Shown here piece by piece: positions 17,407 through 26,600 of a stretch of 64,000 nt of DNA. The stretch covers positions 40,244 to 104,243 of the forward strand of contig CAYTZM010000007.1 of the NCBI GenBank assembly GCA_964442655.1. The letters are read 5' to 3'. How positions within the stretch are numbered: the first letter of the stretch is position 1; each line of letters starts with the position of its first letter. Below the pieces are notes generated by a model, which did not search any database, was not told the origin of the DNA, and worked only from the letters and a program-made list of their open reading frames with translations. The position numbers were made by a program, and so were the translations under genes. This stretch comes from GCA-002727615 sp964442655. Its GTDB lineage: Bacteria > Pseudomonadota > Alphaproteobacteria > TMED109.

Positions 17407-17435
17407 TTTTCAAAATGAAAAAAATCTACTATAAT
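17407..17435 (+). promoter_or_regulatory. Possible promoter of the ompR/envZ operon
   Basis: A perfect -10 hexamer TATAAT at 17430-17435 is preceded, at a 17-base spacing, by TTTTCA at 17407-17412, a 4-of-6 match to TTGACA. It lies 29 bases before the ATG of the response regulator. In DNA this AT-rich, TATAAT can arise by chance; the spacing and position are the support. Confidence 0.35.
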
Positions 17436-17464
17436 ACTAAAAAACAACAATAAAAAGAAAATTT

Positions 17465-18184
17465 ATGAATAATACAAACAAAACTAAAAAATTTTCTGCC
17501 CATGTTCTCGTAATAGATGATGACAAAAGGTTAAATAAATTACTTCAAAAATTTTTAAATGATAACCATCATTCTGTGGATACTGCTTTAGATACTAAAT
17601 CTGCTAAAATCAAACTTAATACGGTAGTTTATGACATAATAATTTTAGATGTTATGATGCCTGATGAAACCGGGCTAGAGTTTCTTCCATATATTCAAGA
17701 AAAATACAAAACTCCTGTTCTTATGTTATCAGCTATGAGAGAAACTAAGCACAAAATTGATGGCCTAGAAAAAGGAGCAGATGATTATTTAGGTAAACCA
17801 TTTGAGCCTAAAGAGCTTTTGTTAAGAATAGAAGCTATTCTTAGAAGAGCAGACCTCGCTCAAATAAGTAATATAGATCAAAATAACCTTATTAGATTTG
17901 GTGATATTTCTTATGATAACTCTTTAAATATTGTATGGAAAAATAATAAAAAAATATTTTTAACTACTAAAGAAGGTATAGTATTAAATGAATTAATCAA
18001 TAGTGAAGGACAAACTATTGATAGATACCAGCTTATAAAAAAACTTCAATTAGGTGAAAGAGGAATTGATATAACTATAAGCCGATTAAGAAAAAAAATA
18101 GAAAATAATCCAAAGCTACCGGAATATATAATTACAAATAGAGGAAAAGGTTACATACTTAGTAAAAAAATTAGAGAGAAATAA
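17465..18184 (+). CDS. ompR: OmpR-family two-component response regulator
   Basis: A 239-residue regulator with an N-terminal receiver domain and a C-terminal winged-helix DNA-binding domain (ISRLRKKIENN, YIITNRGKGYIL). The phosphoacceptor is D62 in LDVMMPDETG, with acidic pocket residues D18-D20 and the conserved lysine in LGKPFEPKEL. The stop overlaps the ATG of the histidine kinase gene by one base (TAATG), so the pair is translationally coupled. By similarity to alphaproteobacterial OmpR/EnvZ pairs it likely senses envelope or osmotic conditions; the signal is not visible in the sequence. Confidence 0.92.
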   Translation: MNNTNKTKKFSAHVLVIDDDKRLNKLLQKFLNDNHHSVDTALDTKSAKIKLNTVVYDIIILDVMMPDETGLEFLPYIQEKYKTPVLMLSAMRETKHKIDGLEKGADDYLGKPFEPKELLLRIEAILRRADLAQISNIDQNNLIRFGDISYDNSLNIVWKNNKKIFLTTKEGIVLNELINSEGQTIDRYQLIKKLQLGERGIDITISRLRKKIENNPKLPEYIITNRGKGYILSKKIREK

Positions 18185-19500
18185 TGAGATTAAGAGATAT
18201 AATGCCCAAAACAATTTTTGGTAGATCTTTATTTATAGTTGGATTACCTTTAGTATTTTTACAAGTTTTACTTGCTTACTTTTTTTTTGAAAGACACTGG
18301 GATGATGTAGGTAGACGTCTAGTACTATCGGTGGCAGGGGAAATAAATCTCATTTCAGATGAAATTATTAACTCTAAAGAAAATGAAGAAAAGGAAAAAA
18401 TAACTATATATAATGCTCAAAATTATTTTGGAATAGAAATATCCTTAATAAATGAAAAATTATTGACTAATAAAGAGTTAACACACCCTACAAATTCAAG
18501 ATTAGATAACGCTTTAGCAAAATCTTTAAAAGAAAGAATAAATAAACCACATACATTTAATACAAAAAAATATAAAGAGAAAGTAAATATACTTGTTCAA
18601 TTACCTAACAGAGTATTATCGGCAAATATTTCTAAAAAAAGGTTATATAGTTCTACAACATATATATTTATAGCTGTAATGGTATCCTTTTCATTTATAT
18701 TACTAATGATAGCTATATATTTTTTAAGAAGACAAATAAGCCCTTTAAAAGAATTATCAACAGCTGCAGATGCTTTTGGAAAAGGGGATACTTTTTTTCC
18801 TCTTAAACCGAGAGGAGCAGATGAAGTAAGACATTTAACACATGCTTTCTTAGATATGAGAGAAAGAATAAGACTCCATATAGAGCAAAGAACAGAAATG
18901 TTAGCCGGAGTTAGCCACGATTTAAGAACTCCTCTTACCAGAATGAAGTTACAAATAGAAATGTTAGATAATAAAGAAGCTAAAAATGGTTTAACAGTAG
19001 ATGTTAACCAAATGGAGCAAATGATAGAAGAATACCTTTCTTTTATTAAAGAAAAAAAATCAGATATTATAACTGAGATAGATTTAGCAAAATTAATAGG
19101 AGATATAATTATAGATGCTCAGAGAAATGATGATAAAATTTTACCAAAATTAATAGAAAATGTGGAGACAAAAGGTAGAGGGAGTGATCTAAGAAGAGCT
19201 ATAACCAACTTAACTTCAAACGCTTGCCGAGAAAGTAATAATGTAGAAATATCTCTTATTAAAAAAGATAAAAATGCATTAATAATAATTGATGATGATG
19301 GGCCTGGTATAAAAAAGGAAGACTATGCAAAAGTATTCAAGCCTTTTTATAGAATTGAAAACTCTAGGAACTTATCGACAGGTGGTACAGGACTAGGATT
19401 AACTATAGCTCGAGATATTGCAAGAAGTCATGGCGGAGAAATAAAACTAGAGAAATCTTCATTAGGAGGATTAAAAGCCATTTTAATAATTCCTATATAA
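18184..19500 (+). CDS. envZ: EnvZ-like sensor histidine kinase
   Basis: A 438-residue membrane kinase. TM1 is about residues 14-35, a periplasmic sensor loop follows to about 157, and TM2 is about 158-181. A HAMP linker comes next, then the dimerisation domain with H245 in AGVSHDLRTPLTR and an ATPase domain (N box around TSNACRE, G1 box DDDGPGI, G2 box GGTGLGL). The arrangement and the N-terminus (FGRSLFIVGLPLVFLQ) match alphaproteobacterial EnvZ-type kinases. It phosphorylates the preceding response regulator. It ends 3 bases from the convergent TetR-like gene. Confidence 0.93.
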   Translation: MRLRDIMPKTIFGRSLFIVGLPLVFLQVLLAYFFFERHWDDVGRRLVLSVAGEINLISDEIINSKENEEKEKITIYNAQNYFGIEISLINEKLLTNKELTHPTNSRLDNALAKSLKERINKPHTFNTKKYKEKVNILVQLPNRVLSANISKKRLYSSTTYIFIAVMVSFSFILLMIAIYFLRRQISPLKELSTAADAFGKGDTFFPLKPRGADEVRHLTHAFLDMRERIRLHIEQRTEMLAGVSHDLRTPLTRMKLQIEMLDNKEAKNGLTVDVNQMEQMIEEYLSFIKEKKSDIITEIDLAKLIGDIIIDAQRNDDKILPKLIENVETKGRGSDLRRAITNLTSNACRESNNVEISLIKKDKNALIIIDDDGPGIKKEDYAKVFKPFYRIENSRNLSTGGTGLGLTIARDIARSHGGEIKLEKSSLGGLKAILIIPI

Positions 19501-19503
19501 CTT

Positions 19504-20076
19504 CTATTTAATGATAATATTTTTAAACTTTTCTAAGACAGTTAAGTTTTTATCTATCCTTGATAACAGCATATTTTCATCATGTATGCCTGATTTAAAC
19601 CATTCTTTAAAAACTATTAACCAAATAAATGATAATGTTTTAATTTTTAATTTACCAACAGATCCATCTATAATTATTCCTGAATAGTTACAAATTAATT
19701 CCATAGACCTATTTATTCTGTTCAAGCTGTTTTTAGCTTCAATTATATTTAATTTTGATAATTTGACTAAAGCATAAACCTCTTCTCTTTTAGTAGCTAA
19801 AATATCAAACCTACAAAGCATTAATTCTAATAAACGTTCTTTTACTGGAACTGTTTCTAATTCTTTAATTGAAATGTTTTTTACCATATTATCATCTATA
19901 TTCCGCGACCACATATCTAATAATTCATGCTTTGAAGAACATATTAATAAAATCTTTTCAAAGGATACCTTCAGCTCTTTAGAAAAATAATCTATGGTCA
20001 AATTATTCCAATTACCTGCAATTAGTTCTTGTACTACAAGTGCAATCAATTTATCTTTTAAAACCTTATTAGACAT
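19504..20076 (-). CDS. TetR/COQ9-like protein
   Basis: A 190-residue protein with an N-terminal helix-turn-helix-like segment (NLTIDYFSKELKVSFEKIL). Its C-terminal helical domain includes VKERLLELMLCRFDIL and LSFIWLIVFKEWFKSG. The C-terminal pattern resembles the TetR-type fold of COQ9, a lipid-binding protein of ubiquinone synthesis, as well as ordinary TetR regulators. It is the last gene of a minus-strand block that also contains ubiK, another ubiquinone-related gene. Whether it binds DNA or lipid cannot be decided from sequence; the DNA-recognition helix is not especially basic. Confidence 0.65.
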   Translation of the reverse strand: MSNKVLKDKLIALVVQELIAGNWNNLTIDYFSKELKVSFEKILLICSSKHELLDMWSRNIDDNMVKNISIKELETVPVKERLLELMLCRFDILATKREEVYALVKLSKLNIIEAKNSLNRINRSMELICNYSGIIIDGSVGKLKIKTLSFIWLIVFKEWFKSGIHDENMLLSRIDKNLTVLEKFKNIIIK

Positions 20077-20159
20077 AATTAATTATATTACCTTCTATAC
20101 ACATTTTACAAAACTAAAATACTTTTTAATTGAAAAGTATCAAGTATTGATTTTTTTAT

Positions 20160-20972
20160 TTAAGAAGATAAATTGATAGATTTTTTAATAGCAGCATTAA
20201 TAGCTAAATTAATAATTTTGTTAAACTGGTCTTGTTTCTCTAATATTTTAATGGCAGCTTCTGTTGTTCCCCCAGGACTAGTTACTTCTATACGTAATTT
20301 CTTAGGAGAAATATTAGATTCTAAAGCTAACTTACTAGCACCAAATAAGGTATGCTTAACTAAGGTGTGGGCAGTTTTAAAATCTAGTCCTGCATTAATT
20401 GCCGATTCTATTAACGATTCTATAAACTTAAATACATAAGCTGGCCCACTACCTGAAATAGCAGTCACAATATCCATATCACTTTCTTTTTTCAACCAAA
20501 GCACTTCCCCAGTTGAAGAAAACAATAAATTAATATTTTTTCTATGATTATCTAATATTCTGGAAGAACTATATAATGCTGTAATTCCTTTACCTATTTT
20601 TGCAGGTGTATTTGGCATTGCCCTTATAATTAGCTTCTTTACACCTAAACAATTCTCAAAATAACTTATTCTTTTTCCTGCTACTATAGAAATTATTAAT
20701 ACATTATTACTCATTTTATTCTTTAATTCTGAAAGAACTTCCCCAATTATTTGAGGTTTCACAGCAATTAAAATAATATCTATAACCATTTTTTTTAGAT
20801 CAATATCATTTAAATTATTAAAGACTTTATACCCTTTAGTCTTAATATTTTTTCTGAGGATTTTATTAGGCTCAACAATAAAAATATTATCTAATGAAAT
20901 AATATTTTTATTTACAATCCCATATATCAAAGCAGAACCCATCTTTCCACAACCTAAAAGCAACAACTTCAA
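20160..20972 (-). CDS. proC: Pyrroline-5-carboxylate reductase
   Basis: ProC reduces pyrroline-5-carboxylate to proline. The 270-residue protein has the dinucleotide-binding N-terminus LLGCGKMGSALI, the AVKPQ motif, RAMPNTPAKIGKG, the ISGSGPAYVF dimer region and the C-terminal EVTSPGGTTEAAI with catalytic-site residues. Length and motif order are standard. It lies between the ybjN gene upstream and the TetR/COQ9-like gene downstream, the same order I know from other alphaproteobacteria. Confidence 0.96.
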   Translation of the reverse strand: MKLLLLGCGKMGSALIYGIVNKNIISLDNIFIVEPNKILRKNIKTKGYKVFNNLNDIDLKKMVIDIILIAVKPQIIGEVLSELKNKMSNNVLIISIVAGKRISYFENCLGVKKLIIRAMPNTPAKIGKGITALYSSSRILDNHRKNINLLFSSTGEVLWLKKESDMDIVTAISGSGPAYVFKFIESLIESAINAGLDFKTAHTLVKHTLFGASKLALESNISPKKLRIEVTSPGGTTEAAIKILEKQDQFNKIINLAINAAIKKSINLSS

Positions 20973-20999
20973 ATTACCACTCTAAAAAGCAAAAACTCA

Positions 21000-21503
21000 C
21001 TATGCTTCTCCTTTGGTATCCAATAAAGATGCTTCTAAAGCTTGCTCAGGAGATTTATTTTCCCATAATAAAAATTGAAAAGCAGGATAATATTTCTCAC
21101 ATTGCTTCAAACACGATAATAAAATAAAATCTATTTCTTTTATTTTTAAAAACTTTTTATTATTAATAATTTGAGAATTTCTATACATTAACCAACCATC
21201 ATCATCCCAAAATTCGATATGTCCCGCAGGTAAATTTATGTTTATTTTATTTATTAACGAATAAAGTAATCTACGTTTTTTAGAATCAACACTTAAATTA
21301 TAAGTCCAACTATATTGAAGAAGATTAGAATCTTCACTCCAAGCCAAAGTCACGTGATAATCACACCAACCACCTCTTACCTCAGCAAATAAAGTATTTG
21401 AATCCGTCCTATTATAAGACCAATTGTTCAATAAAACTGCATCTTCTAATAAATCTATCGGGTTATGATTAACATTTCCATTAATTACTGAATTAATTTG
21501 CAT
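21000..21503 (-). CDS. YbjN domain-containing protein
   Basis: A 167-residue soluble protein of the YbjN family, whose fold resembles type III secretion chaperones and whose function in alphaproteobacteria is not established. Visible blocks are DLLEDAVLLNNWSY, a Trp-Cys segment VRGGWCDYHVTL, and the C-terminal CEKYYPAFQFLLWENKSPEQAL that is strongly conserved in this group. An AAGG lies 7 bases before the ATG. It is the gene just upstream of proC (27 bases), so the two are likely co-transcribed. Confidence 0.85.
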   Translation of the reverse strand: MQINSVINGNVNHNPIDLLEDAVLLNNWSYNRTDSNTLFAEVRGGWCDYHVTLAWSEDSNLLQYSWTYNLSVDSKKRRLLYSLINKININLPAGHIEFWDDDGWLMYRNSQIINNKKFLKIKEIDFILLSCLKQCEKYYPAFQFLLWENKSPEQALEASLLDTKGEA

Positions 21504-21522
21504 AAAAAAACCTTAATACCAA

Positions 21523-21554
21523 ATATAGTATTTTATAGTAATATTTTACTATAT
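21523..21554. repeat. 7-bp inverted repeat upstream of ybjN
   Basis: ATATAGT at 21523-21529 is matched by its reverse complement ACTATAT at 21548-21554, 18 bases apart, just upstream of the ybjN start on the minus strand. It sits in a 186-bp AT-rich spacer between ubiK and ybjN where a promoter would be expected. It could be an operator, but at this base composition chance is a fair alternative. Confidence 0.25.
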
Positions 21555-21689
21555 GTAGATATCTAATAAAAAGCAAAGAAAAAATGTATAGAATTAAATG
21601 AAATTAAAATTATTAAATAAAGTAAAAATTTACAAGACTTGATATGTAAAAATTTAAGCTAAAAATGTTTAAATAAAATAAATAATTTA

Positions 21690-21956
21690 TTACTTTTTAA
21701 GTTTGTTTTTTGCTAAAATTCGCTTTTCTAGCGTTACAATTCTTTTTTCTAATTTCTCATTTTCTAGTCTAGATTTCTCTAACATTTCCTTTAAAATAAA
21801 GAATTCACTTTTATTAATTAATTCAAATTTATTTATTACTTTCTCCACTCTATCTTTAATTCGCTCTTCTATGTCTTCTTTTAAACTACTTAAAAATGAA
21901 CTAGTTCCACCTAACAAACCGAGAATATCTTCTTTAAAAAAATCTTTCTTAGACAT
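21690..21956 (-). CDS. ubiK: UbiK family ubiquinone biosynthesis accessory factor (BMFP domain)
   Basis: An 88-residue protein matching the BMFP/UbiK family: an amphipathic N-terminal half (LSSLKEDIEERIKDRVEKVI) and a C-terminal coiled coil (residues about 55-85, rich in E, K and L heptads). UbiK helps assemble the soluble ubiquinone synthesis complex in gammaproteobacteria. An AGGG lies 6 bases before the ATG. It is the first gene of the minus-strand block ubiK-ybjN-proC-TetR/COQ9-like and is divergent from hldD. Confidence 0.85.
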   Translation of the reverse strand: MSKKDFFKEDILGLLGGTSSFLSSLKEDIEERIKDRVEKVINKFELINKSEFFILKEMLEKSRLENEKLEKRIVTLEKRILAKNKLKK

Positions 21957-22067
21957 AACAAACCCTCAAAAAATAAAATTTTATTTATTTATATTTATAC
22001 TCCTATAGTATCTTTAATATAAATACATTAAAAATTATATTTTAAATTAAATTTTAAGGTTATTTGA

Positions 22068-23036
22068 ATGATAATAGTAACAGGAGGATTAGGATTTATA
22101 GGTTCAAATATTATAAAAGGATTAAATAAAATTGGACAGAAAGATATTACCATATGTGACTGGTCAGATAAAAAAGATAAAAAAATATATATTTCTAATT
22201 TTCAATATAATGAAATTATTAGACCTGATAAATTATTTAGTTTTATACAAACAAGCAATAAAATAGATATTATTATTCATATGGGAGCTATTTCATCCAC
22301 CACAGAAAAAAATTTTAAATTATTATATAAAAACAATACTGTGTTCTCTAAAAAATTATGGAAATTATGTGTAATAAAAAATATTCGGCTAATTTATGCA
22401 TCATCGGCCGCAACCTATGGAGATGGTAAAAAAGGATTTAGTGATAATGAATCAATAAATTATAACCCATTAAACTTATACGGTTGGTCTAAATACTTTT
22501 TTGATAGATATGCTATTAAAAATTCTTTAAGTCAGGAAAAACCTCCTCAATGGGTTGGGCTAAAATTCTTTAATGTTTATGGACCAAATGAATATCACAA
22601 AGGAACAATGCAATCTGTAGTAAAACACTCGTTAGATCAATATAAAAAACACAATAAAGTAAAATTATTTAAATCTTACAATAAGAAATATAAAGATGGC
22701 GAACAAACTAGAGACTTTATTTATGTAAATGATTGTGTTGCAATAATTAATTGGCTGATTAAAAACCCACAAGTAAATGGTATATATAATTGTGGCACTG
22801 GTAAAGGTAGAACTTTTAAAGACTTAGTAAAAGCAATGTTTAAATCAATTAAAACTAAACCAAGAATTGAATTTATAGAGATGCCAAATGAAATTAAAAA
22901 CCAATACCAATATTATACTCAAGCAGATATGAGCAAAATTATAAAGGCTGGATATAACATTCCATTTACATCCTTAGAAAACGGCGTAAATGATTACGTA
23001 ACCAAATATTTATTAAAACGCACTCTTAAAAAGTAA
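22068..23036 (+). CDS. hldD: ADP-L-glycero-D-manno-heptose-6-epimerase
   Basis: HldD makes the heptose precursor of the lipopolysaccharide inner core. The 322-residue extended SDR has the NAD(P)-binding motif VTGGLGFIGSN at the N-terminus, the catalytic pair in YGWSKYFFD, KFFNVYGPNEYHKG, and DFIYVNDCV, all typical of HldD. An AAGG stands 8 bases before the ATG. lgt follows 3 bases after the stop. The other heptose genes (hldE, gmhA, gmhB) are not in the window. Confidence 0.93.
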   Translation: MIIVTGGLGFIGSNIIKGLNKIGQKDITICDWSDKKDKKIYISNFQYNEIIRPDKLFSFIQTSNKIDIIIHMGAISSTTEKNFKLLYKNNTVFSKKLWKLCVIKNIRLIYASSAATYGDGKKGFSDNESINYNPLNLYGWSKYFFDRYAIKNSLSQEKPPQWVGLKFFNVYGPNEYHKGTMQSVVKHSLDQYKKHNKVKLFKSYNKKYKDGEQTRDFIYVNDCVAIINWLIKNPQVNGIYNCGTGKGRTFKDLVKAMFKSIKTKPRIEFIEMPNEIKNQYQYYTQADMSKIIKAGYNIPFTSLENGVNDYVTKYLLKRTLKK

Positions 23037-23039
23037 AAA

Positions 23040-23849
23040 ATGTTTGATAAAATAATATATTTAACAGGATCAGCGTGTTCAATAGGAAAAACTGTAGGAT
23101 TTTCAATATTTACAATAGATATAAGATGGTATGCTTTTGCCTATATATTAGGCCTTATTTTAGGACAAATTTATATTAAAATTCTACTAAAAACTAAACT
23201 TCAAAATAATAAAATCTCACCCCAAAATATAGAAAAATTTTTGTTATGGGCTATGCTAGGTATCCTATTAGGTGGCAGAATAGGCTATGTATTATTTTAT
23301 AACTTAGATTTTTATTTAAGTTATCCAACAAAAATATTTTATTTATGGCAAGGGGGAATGTCTTTTCATGGGGGCTTAATCGGAATTTTATTGGCAATGA
23401 TAATATTTTGTAAAAAATATAAAATACCTTTTTTAAGTTTTACAGATTTAATATGCGCTGCAGCCCCAATAGGAATTTTTTTAGGAAGAATAACTAATTT
23501 CTTAAATGGAGAATTATGGGGAAGACCTTCAAATTTGCCTTGGGCAATAAATTTTAAATGTGCAGGCGATATTACAAGACATCCAAGTCAATTATACGAA
23601 GCATTTTTAGAAGGTATAATAATATTTACCATTATTTACTTTTTAATTAATAAATTAAAACTTCTCAATTATCCAGGAAGAATTACTGGTTTATTTTGCT
23701 TTTTATATGCATTATTTAGAATAATAATAGAATTTTTTAGGGAACCAGATGCACAAATAGGCTTTATAATGTTTAATTTTACTATGGGTATAATATTATC
23801 ATTACCACTACTTTTGATTGGAATGTTTTTATTAATAAAAAACAAATAA
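23040..23849 (+). CDS. lgt: Prolipoprotein diacylglyceryl transferase
   Basis: Lgt attaches diacylglycerol from phosphatidylglycerol to the lipobox cysteine of lipoproteins. The 269-residue protein has about seven membrane segments, RWYAFAYILG near the N-terminus, the loop GGMSFHGGLIG with a catalytic-site histidine, and the Lgt signature GRITNFLNGELWGR. Two probable lipoprotein genes in this window (25715 and 55214) would be substrates. The MidA-type methyltransferase gene follows 19 bases later, an order widely conserved. Confidence 0.96.
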   Translation: MFDKIIYLTGSACSIGKTVGFSIFTIDIRWYAFAYILGLILGQIYIKILLKTKLQNNKISPQNIEKFLLWAMLGILLGGRIGYVLFYNLDFYLSYPTKIFYLWQGGMSFHGGLIGILLAMIIFCKKYKIPFLSFTDLICAAAPIGIFLGRITNFLNGELWGRPSNLPWAINFKCAGDITRHPSQLYEAFLEGIIIFTIIYFLINKLKLLNYPGRITGLFCFLYALFRIIIEFFREPDAQIGFIMFNFTMGIILSLPLLLIGMFLLIKNK

Positions 23850-23868
23850 TCTTCTAAGGATATAAATA

Positions 23869-24936
23869 GTGAAAGAACATTTTATTAAAAAAATTAAAAT
23901 ACAAGGCCCAATCTCTATATCAGAATATATGACAGATAATAATATAGCCCCTATACAAGGGTATTATAATTTAGATAACACAATAGGCAAAAGTGGTGAT
24001 TTTATTACATCTCCTGAAATAAGCCAAGTATTTGGAGAATTAATTGGACTATATCATACAAATTATTGGCATTTATGTGAAAACCCTAAAAATCCACTTT
24101 TCATTGAACTGGGAGGCGGCAATGGTACAATGATGAAAGATGCGCTAAGAGCAATTAGCAAAGTCGATAAGAATTTAAGAAATATAATTAACCCTATTTT
24201 TATAGAAACGTCTATAAATTTAAAAAAAAAACAAAAAGAAAATGTACCAGAAGCAATAATTTATGAAGATCTACAAAAAATACCCAATCATTTTATTCAA
24301 TTAACAGCTAATGAATTTTTTGATGCACTTCCTATAAAACAATTTATAAAAATTAATGACAAATGGTATGAAAGGTTAATAGATATAGATCCAAATAATA
24401 ATGAAAAATTAAGATTTATCGCATCTAAAAATCCAACTAAATATATAAAATTTTTTCCTAAAATTTCTAATAAAATTAAAATTTTTGAATTTTGCCCTAG
24501 TGCAATAAGTTTAATTATAGATATTTCAAATAAAATTAAATCACATGGAGGTATTGCTATTATAATTGATTATAGCTTAAATACAAACGACCATTATGGT
24601 TCATTACAAGCAGTGAAAAAGCATAAATATATTAATCCCCTTGATAACCCTGGATTTATAGATTTATCTGCACGAGTGAATTTTGATATTTTAAAAAAAA
24701 CAGCCCTACAAAATAACATGAATGTATATGGACCTATAAGGCAAAATAAATTTCTTAAAAATTTAGGAATAGACATGAGGTTTAAGCAACTAATAAAGAA
24801 CAACCCTAATATTAAAAAAGAAATTAATGCTTCATATGAGAAATTAATGTCTGAAAATGAAATGGGAAGATTATTTAAGGTAATGATAATTACAAAAAAA
24901 TCTTCTCCAGTACCCGATGGATTTTCGAATGTTTAA
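23869..24936 (+). CDS. MidA/NDUFAF7-family SAM-dependent methyltransferase
   Basis: A 355-residue protein of the family that includes mitochondrial NDUFAF7 (MidA), which methylates an arginine of a complex I subunit in eukaryotes. Visible are GDFITSPEISQVFGELIG, the SAM-binding FIELGGGNGTMMKDAL, NEFFDALPIKQF and IIIDYS. The bacterial role is usually assumed to be complex I assembly but is not established. The start is a GTG at 23869 with AAGGA 8 bases upstream. Its last 8 bases (ATGTTTAA) contain the likely start of pgeF. Confidence 0.9.
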   Translation: MKEHFIKKIKIQGPISISEYMTDNNIAPIQGYYNLDNTIGKSGDFITSPEISQVFGELIGLYHTNYWHLCENPKNPLFIELGGGNGTMMKDALRAISKVDKNLRNIINPIFIETSINLKKKQKENVPEAIIYEDLQKIPNHFIQLTANEFFDALPIKQFIKINDKWYERLIDIDPNNNEKLRFIASKNPTKYIKFFPKISNKIKIFEFCPSAISLIIDISNKIKSHGGIAIIIDYSLNTNDHYGSLQAVKKHKYINPLDNPGFIDLSARVNFDILKKTALQNNMNVYGPIRQNKFLKNLGIDMRFKQLIKNNPNIKKEINASYEKLMSENEMGRLFKVMIITKKSSPVPDGFSNV

Positions 24937-25714
24937 AAATATTGAACCAATTACTTCTTCTTTATTAAATAATGAAAATATCATACATGGTTTTTTTACT
25001 AAAAATGCGGGTATTACTAGACATAATTCCTTAAATTTAAACTATAGTTTTAAAAATATACGACTAAAAAAACCTATATATGATAATAGAAAGTTAATTG
25101 CAGATTATCATAATCTTAAATTAACAAACTTAAAAACTATTAATCAAATACACAGTAATAAAGTTATAATAATAGATAATAATAAACAAAATACTAACAG
25201 CGTTAGTGCTGATGCATTAATAACAAAAATTCCAAATATCATATTAGGAATTTTAACAGCAGATTGCGCCCCCACTCTTATATACGATAAAAAAGAAAAA
25301 ATTATAGCAGCAATCCATATAGGGTGGAAAGGTGCTTATTATAATATTCTTGAAGAAACCATAAAAAATATGATCATTTTAGGTTCAAATATTAACAATT
25401 TATTATTAGCAATTGGGCCATGTATAGGACCAAAATCTTATGAAGTTAAAAAAGATCTTATTGATAAATTTATAAAAAAAAAAGAAACATATAAGGCTCA
25501 CTTTGTAAAAATTAACAACAAATATTATTTTAACTTAGCTAACTTAATACATTCTAATGCCCTGCAAATTGGTTTAAATAATAATAATATATGGCTAGCT
25601 AATAAAGACACATATAGCAATAAAAGATTATTTTTTAGTTACAGGAGAAATATAAAAAACAATTCTCCTGATTTAGGTAGGATGATTAGTACCATATCCT
25701 TAATAAAAAAATAA
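24929..25714 (+). CDS. pgeF: Peptidoglycan editing factor PgeF (laccase-domain protein)
   Basis: PgeF hydrolyses wrongly built muropeptide precursors carrying L-serine; older annotations call it polyphenol oxidase. The 261-residue protein has the metal-binding residues in LTADCAPTL (Cys), HIGWKG (His) and GPCIGPKSYEV (Cys), and an N-terminal FFTKNAG. I chose ATG 24929, since GGA stands 7 bases upstream and it gives an 8-base overlap with the preceding gene; ATG 24917 (20-base overlap) has no clear Shine-Dalgarno. The stop codon abuts the ATG of the next lipoprotein gene. Confidence 0.92.
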   Translation: MFKNIEPITSSLLNNENIIHGFFTKNAGITRHNSLNLNYSFKNIRLKKPIYDNRKLIADYHNLKLTNLKTINQIHSNKVIIIDNNKQNTNSVSADALITKIPNIILGILTADCAPTLIYDKKEKIIAAIHIGWKGAYYNILEETIKNMIILGSNINNLLLAIGPCIGPKSYEVKKDLIDKFIKKKETYKAHFVKINNKYYFNLANLIHSNALQIGLNNNNIWLANKDTYSNKRLFFSYRRNIKNNSPDLGRMISTISLIKK

Positions 25715-26524
25715 ATGAAAAAAATTTTATTATATATATTTATTATAATAGCTCTTTCAAGCTGTCTAGAAATTGAGAGACCTTTCAACGCATCACATAC
25801 TGTATCTAATAATATTTATAAAGATGTATATATATCAAACATTGTTGGTTTTAAAAAAAAAACTAGCGACAAACTAAAAATTAGAATTAATGATTATTTA
25901 ATTAAAAATAATATATTATCTAGTTATAAACATTATAACAAAAATAATTATATTTTATCAGCAACAGTAATAGAAGATAAGAATTATAACTCTTATAAGA
26001 TAATATGGAAATTAATAGAACCAAATACAAACAAAATTAAAAAATTTATTATAGATTTAAATCATAAAAATTTATCAAGTAATAATCATGAAGTATTAGA
26101 AAAAATATCATATAAAATTTCAAATTTTATAGTACAAAATTTAAATAATAATATTCATTACAAAACTATATATATTAATAAAATTAGTGGGCTAAAAAAT
26201 CACTTAATCCATAAAAATATTTTTATAAAAAATATAAAAGAAGTAGCTAAAATATACAAAATTAAATTTAAATTTAATGAAGAAAATTATAATAATGATT
26301 ATATTTTAGATATTAAATTTTTATTAATAAATTTAGACAAAAATAAAATAAATTTTAAATTAGAATGGATACTTAAAAATAATAACAATGGAATAATAGC
26401 AAATATTGAACAAAACAAAATAATATCTAAGAATATATTTAAAAATCTTTGGCCCGACTTATCTAAGAAAATAATTGAACTAGCTATTAAAGATATAAAC
26501 AATTTAATTAATATTGAAAAATAA
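25715..26524 (+). CDS. Putative lipoprotein of unknown function
   Basis: A 269-residue protein with a short lipoprotein signal peptide: two lysines, a hydrophobic run and the lipobox LSSC with C17 as the lipidated residue. The mature part is very rich in Asn, Lys and Ile and has no motif I recognise. It may contain two similar halves, since TYINKISGLKNH begins a second segment resembling VYISNIVGFKKK earlier; this repeat is by eye. It starts immediately after pgeF, so it is probably translated with it. The position between pgeF and prs is shared by alphaproteobacterial lipoprotein genes, but divergence here is high. Confidence 0.75.
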   Translation: MKKILLYIFIIIALSSCLEIERPFNASHTVSNNIYKDVYISNIVGFKKKTSDKLKIRINDYLIKNNILSSYKHYNKNNYILSATVIEDKNYNSYKIIWKLIEPNTNKIKKFIIDLNHKNLSSNNHEVLEKISYKISNFIVQNLNNNIHYKTIYINKISGLKNHLIHKNIFIKNIKEVAKIYKIKFKFNEENYNNDYILDIKFLLINLDKNKINFKLEWILKNNNNGIIANIEQNKIISKNIFKNLWPDLSKKIIELAIKDINNLINIEK

Positions 26525-26600
26525 ATGGATTTTATCTTTTATCTATCTTAATATTACAACAACTTAAGTACTATATTTTCTTAAAATTTAGGATTTATAT

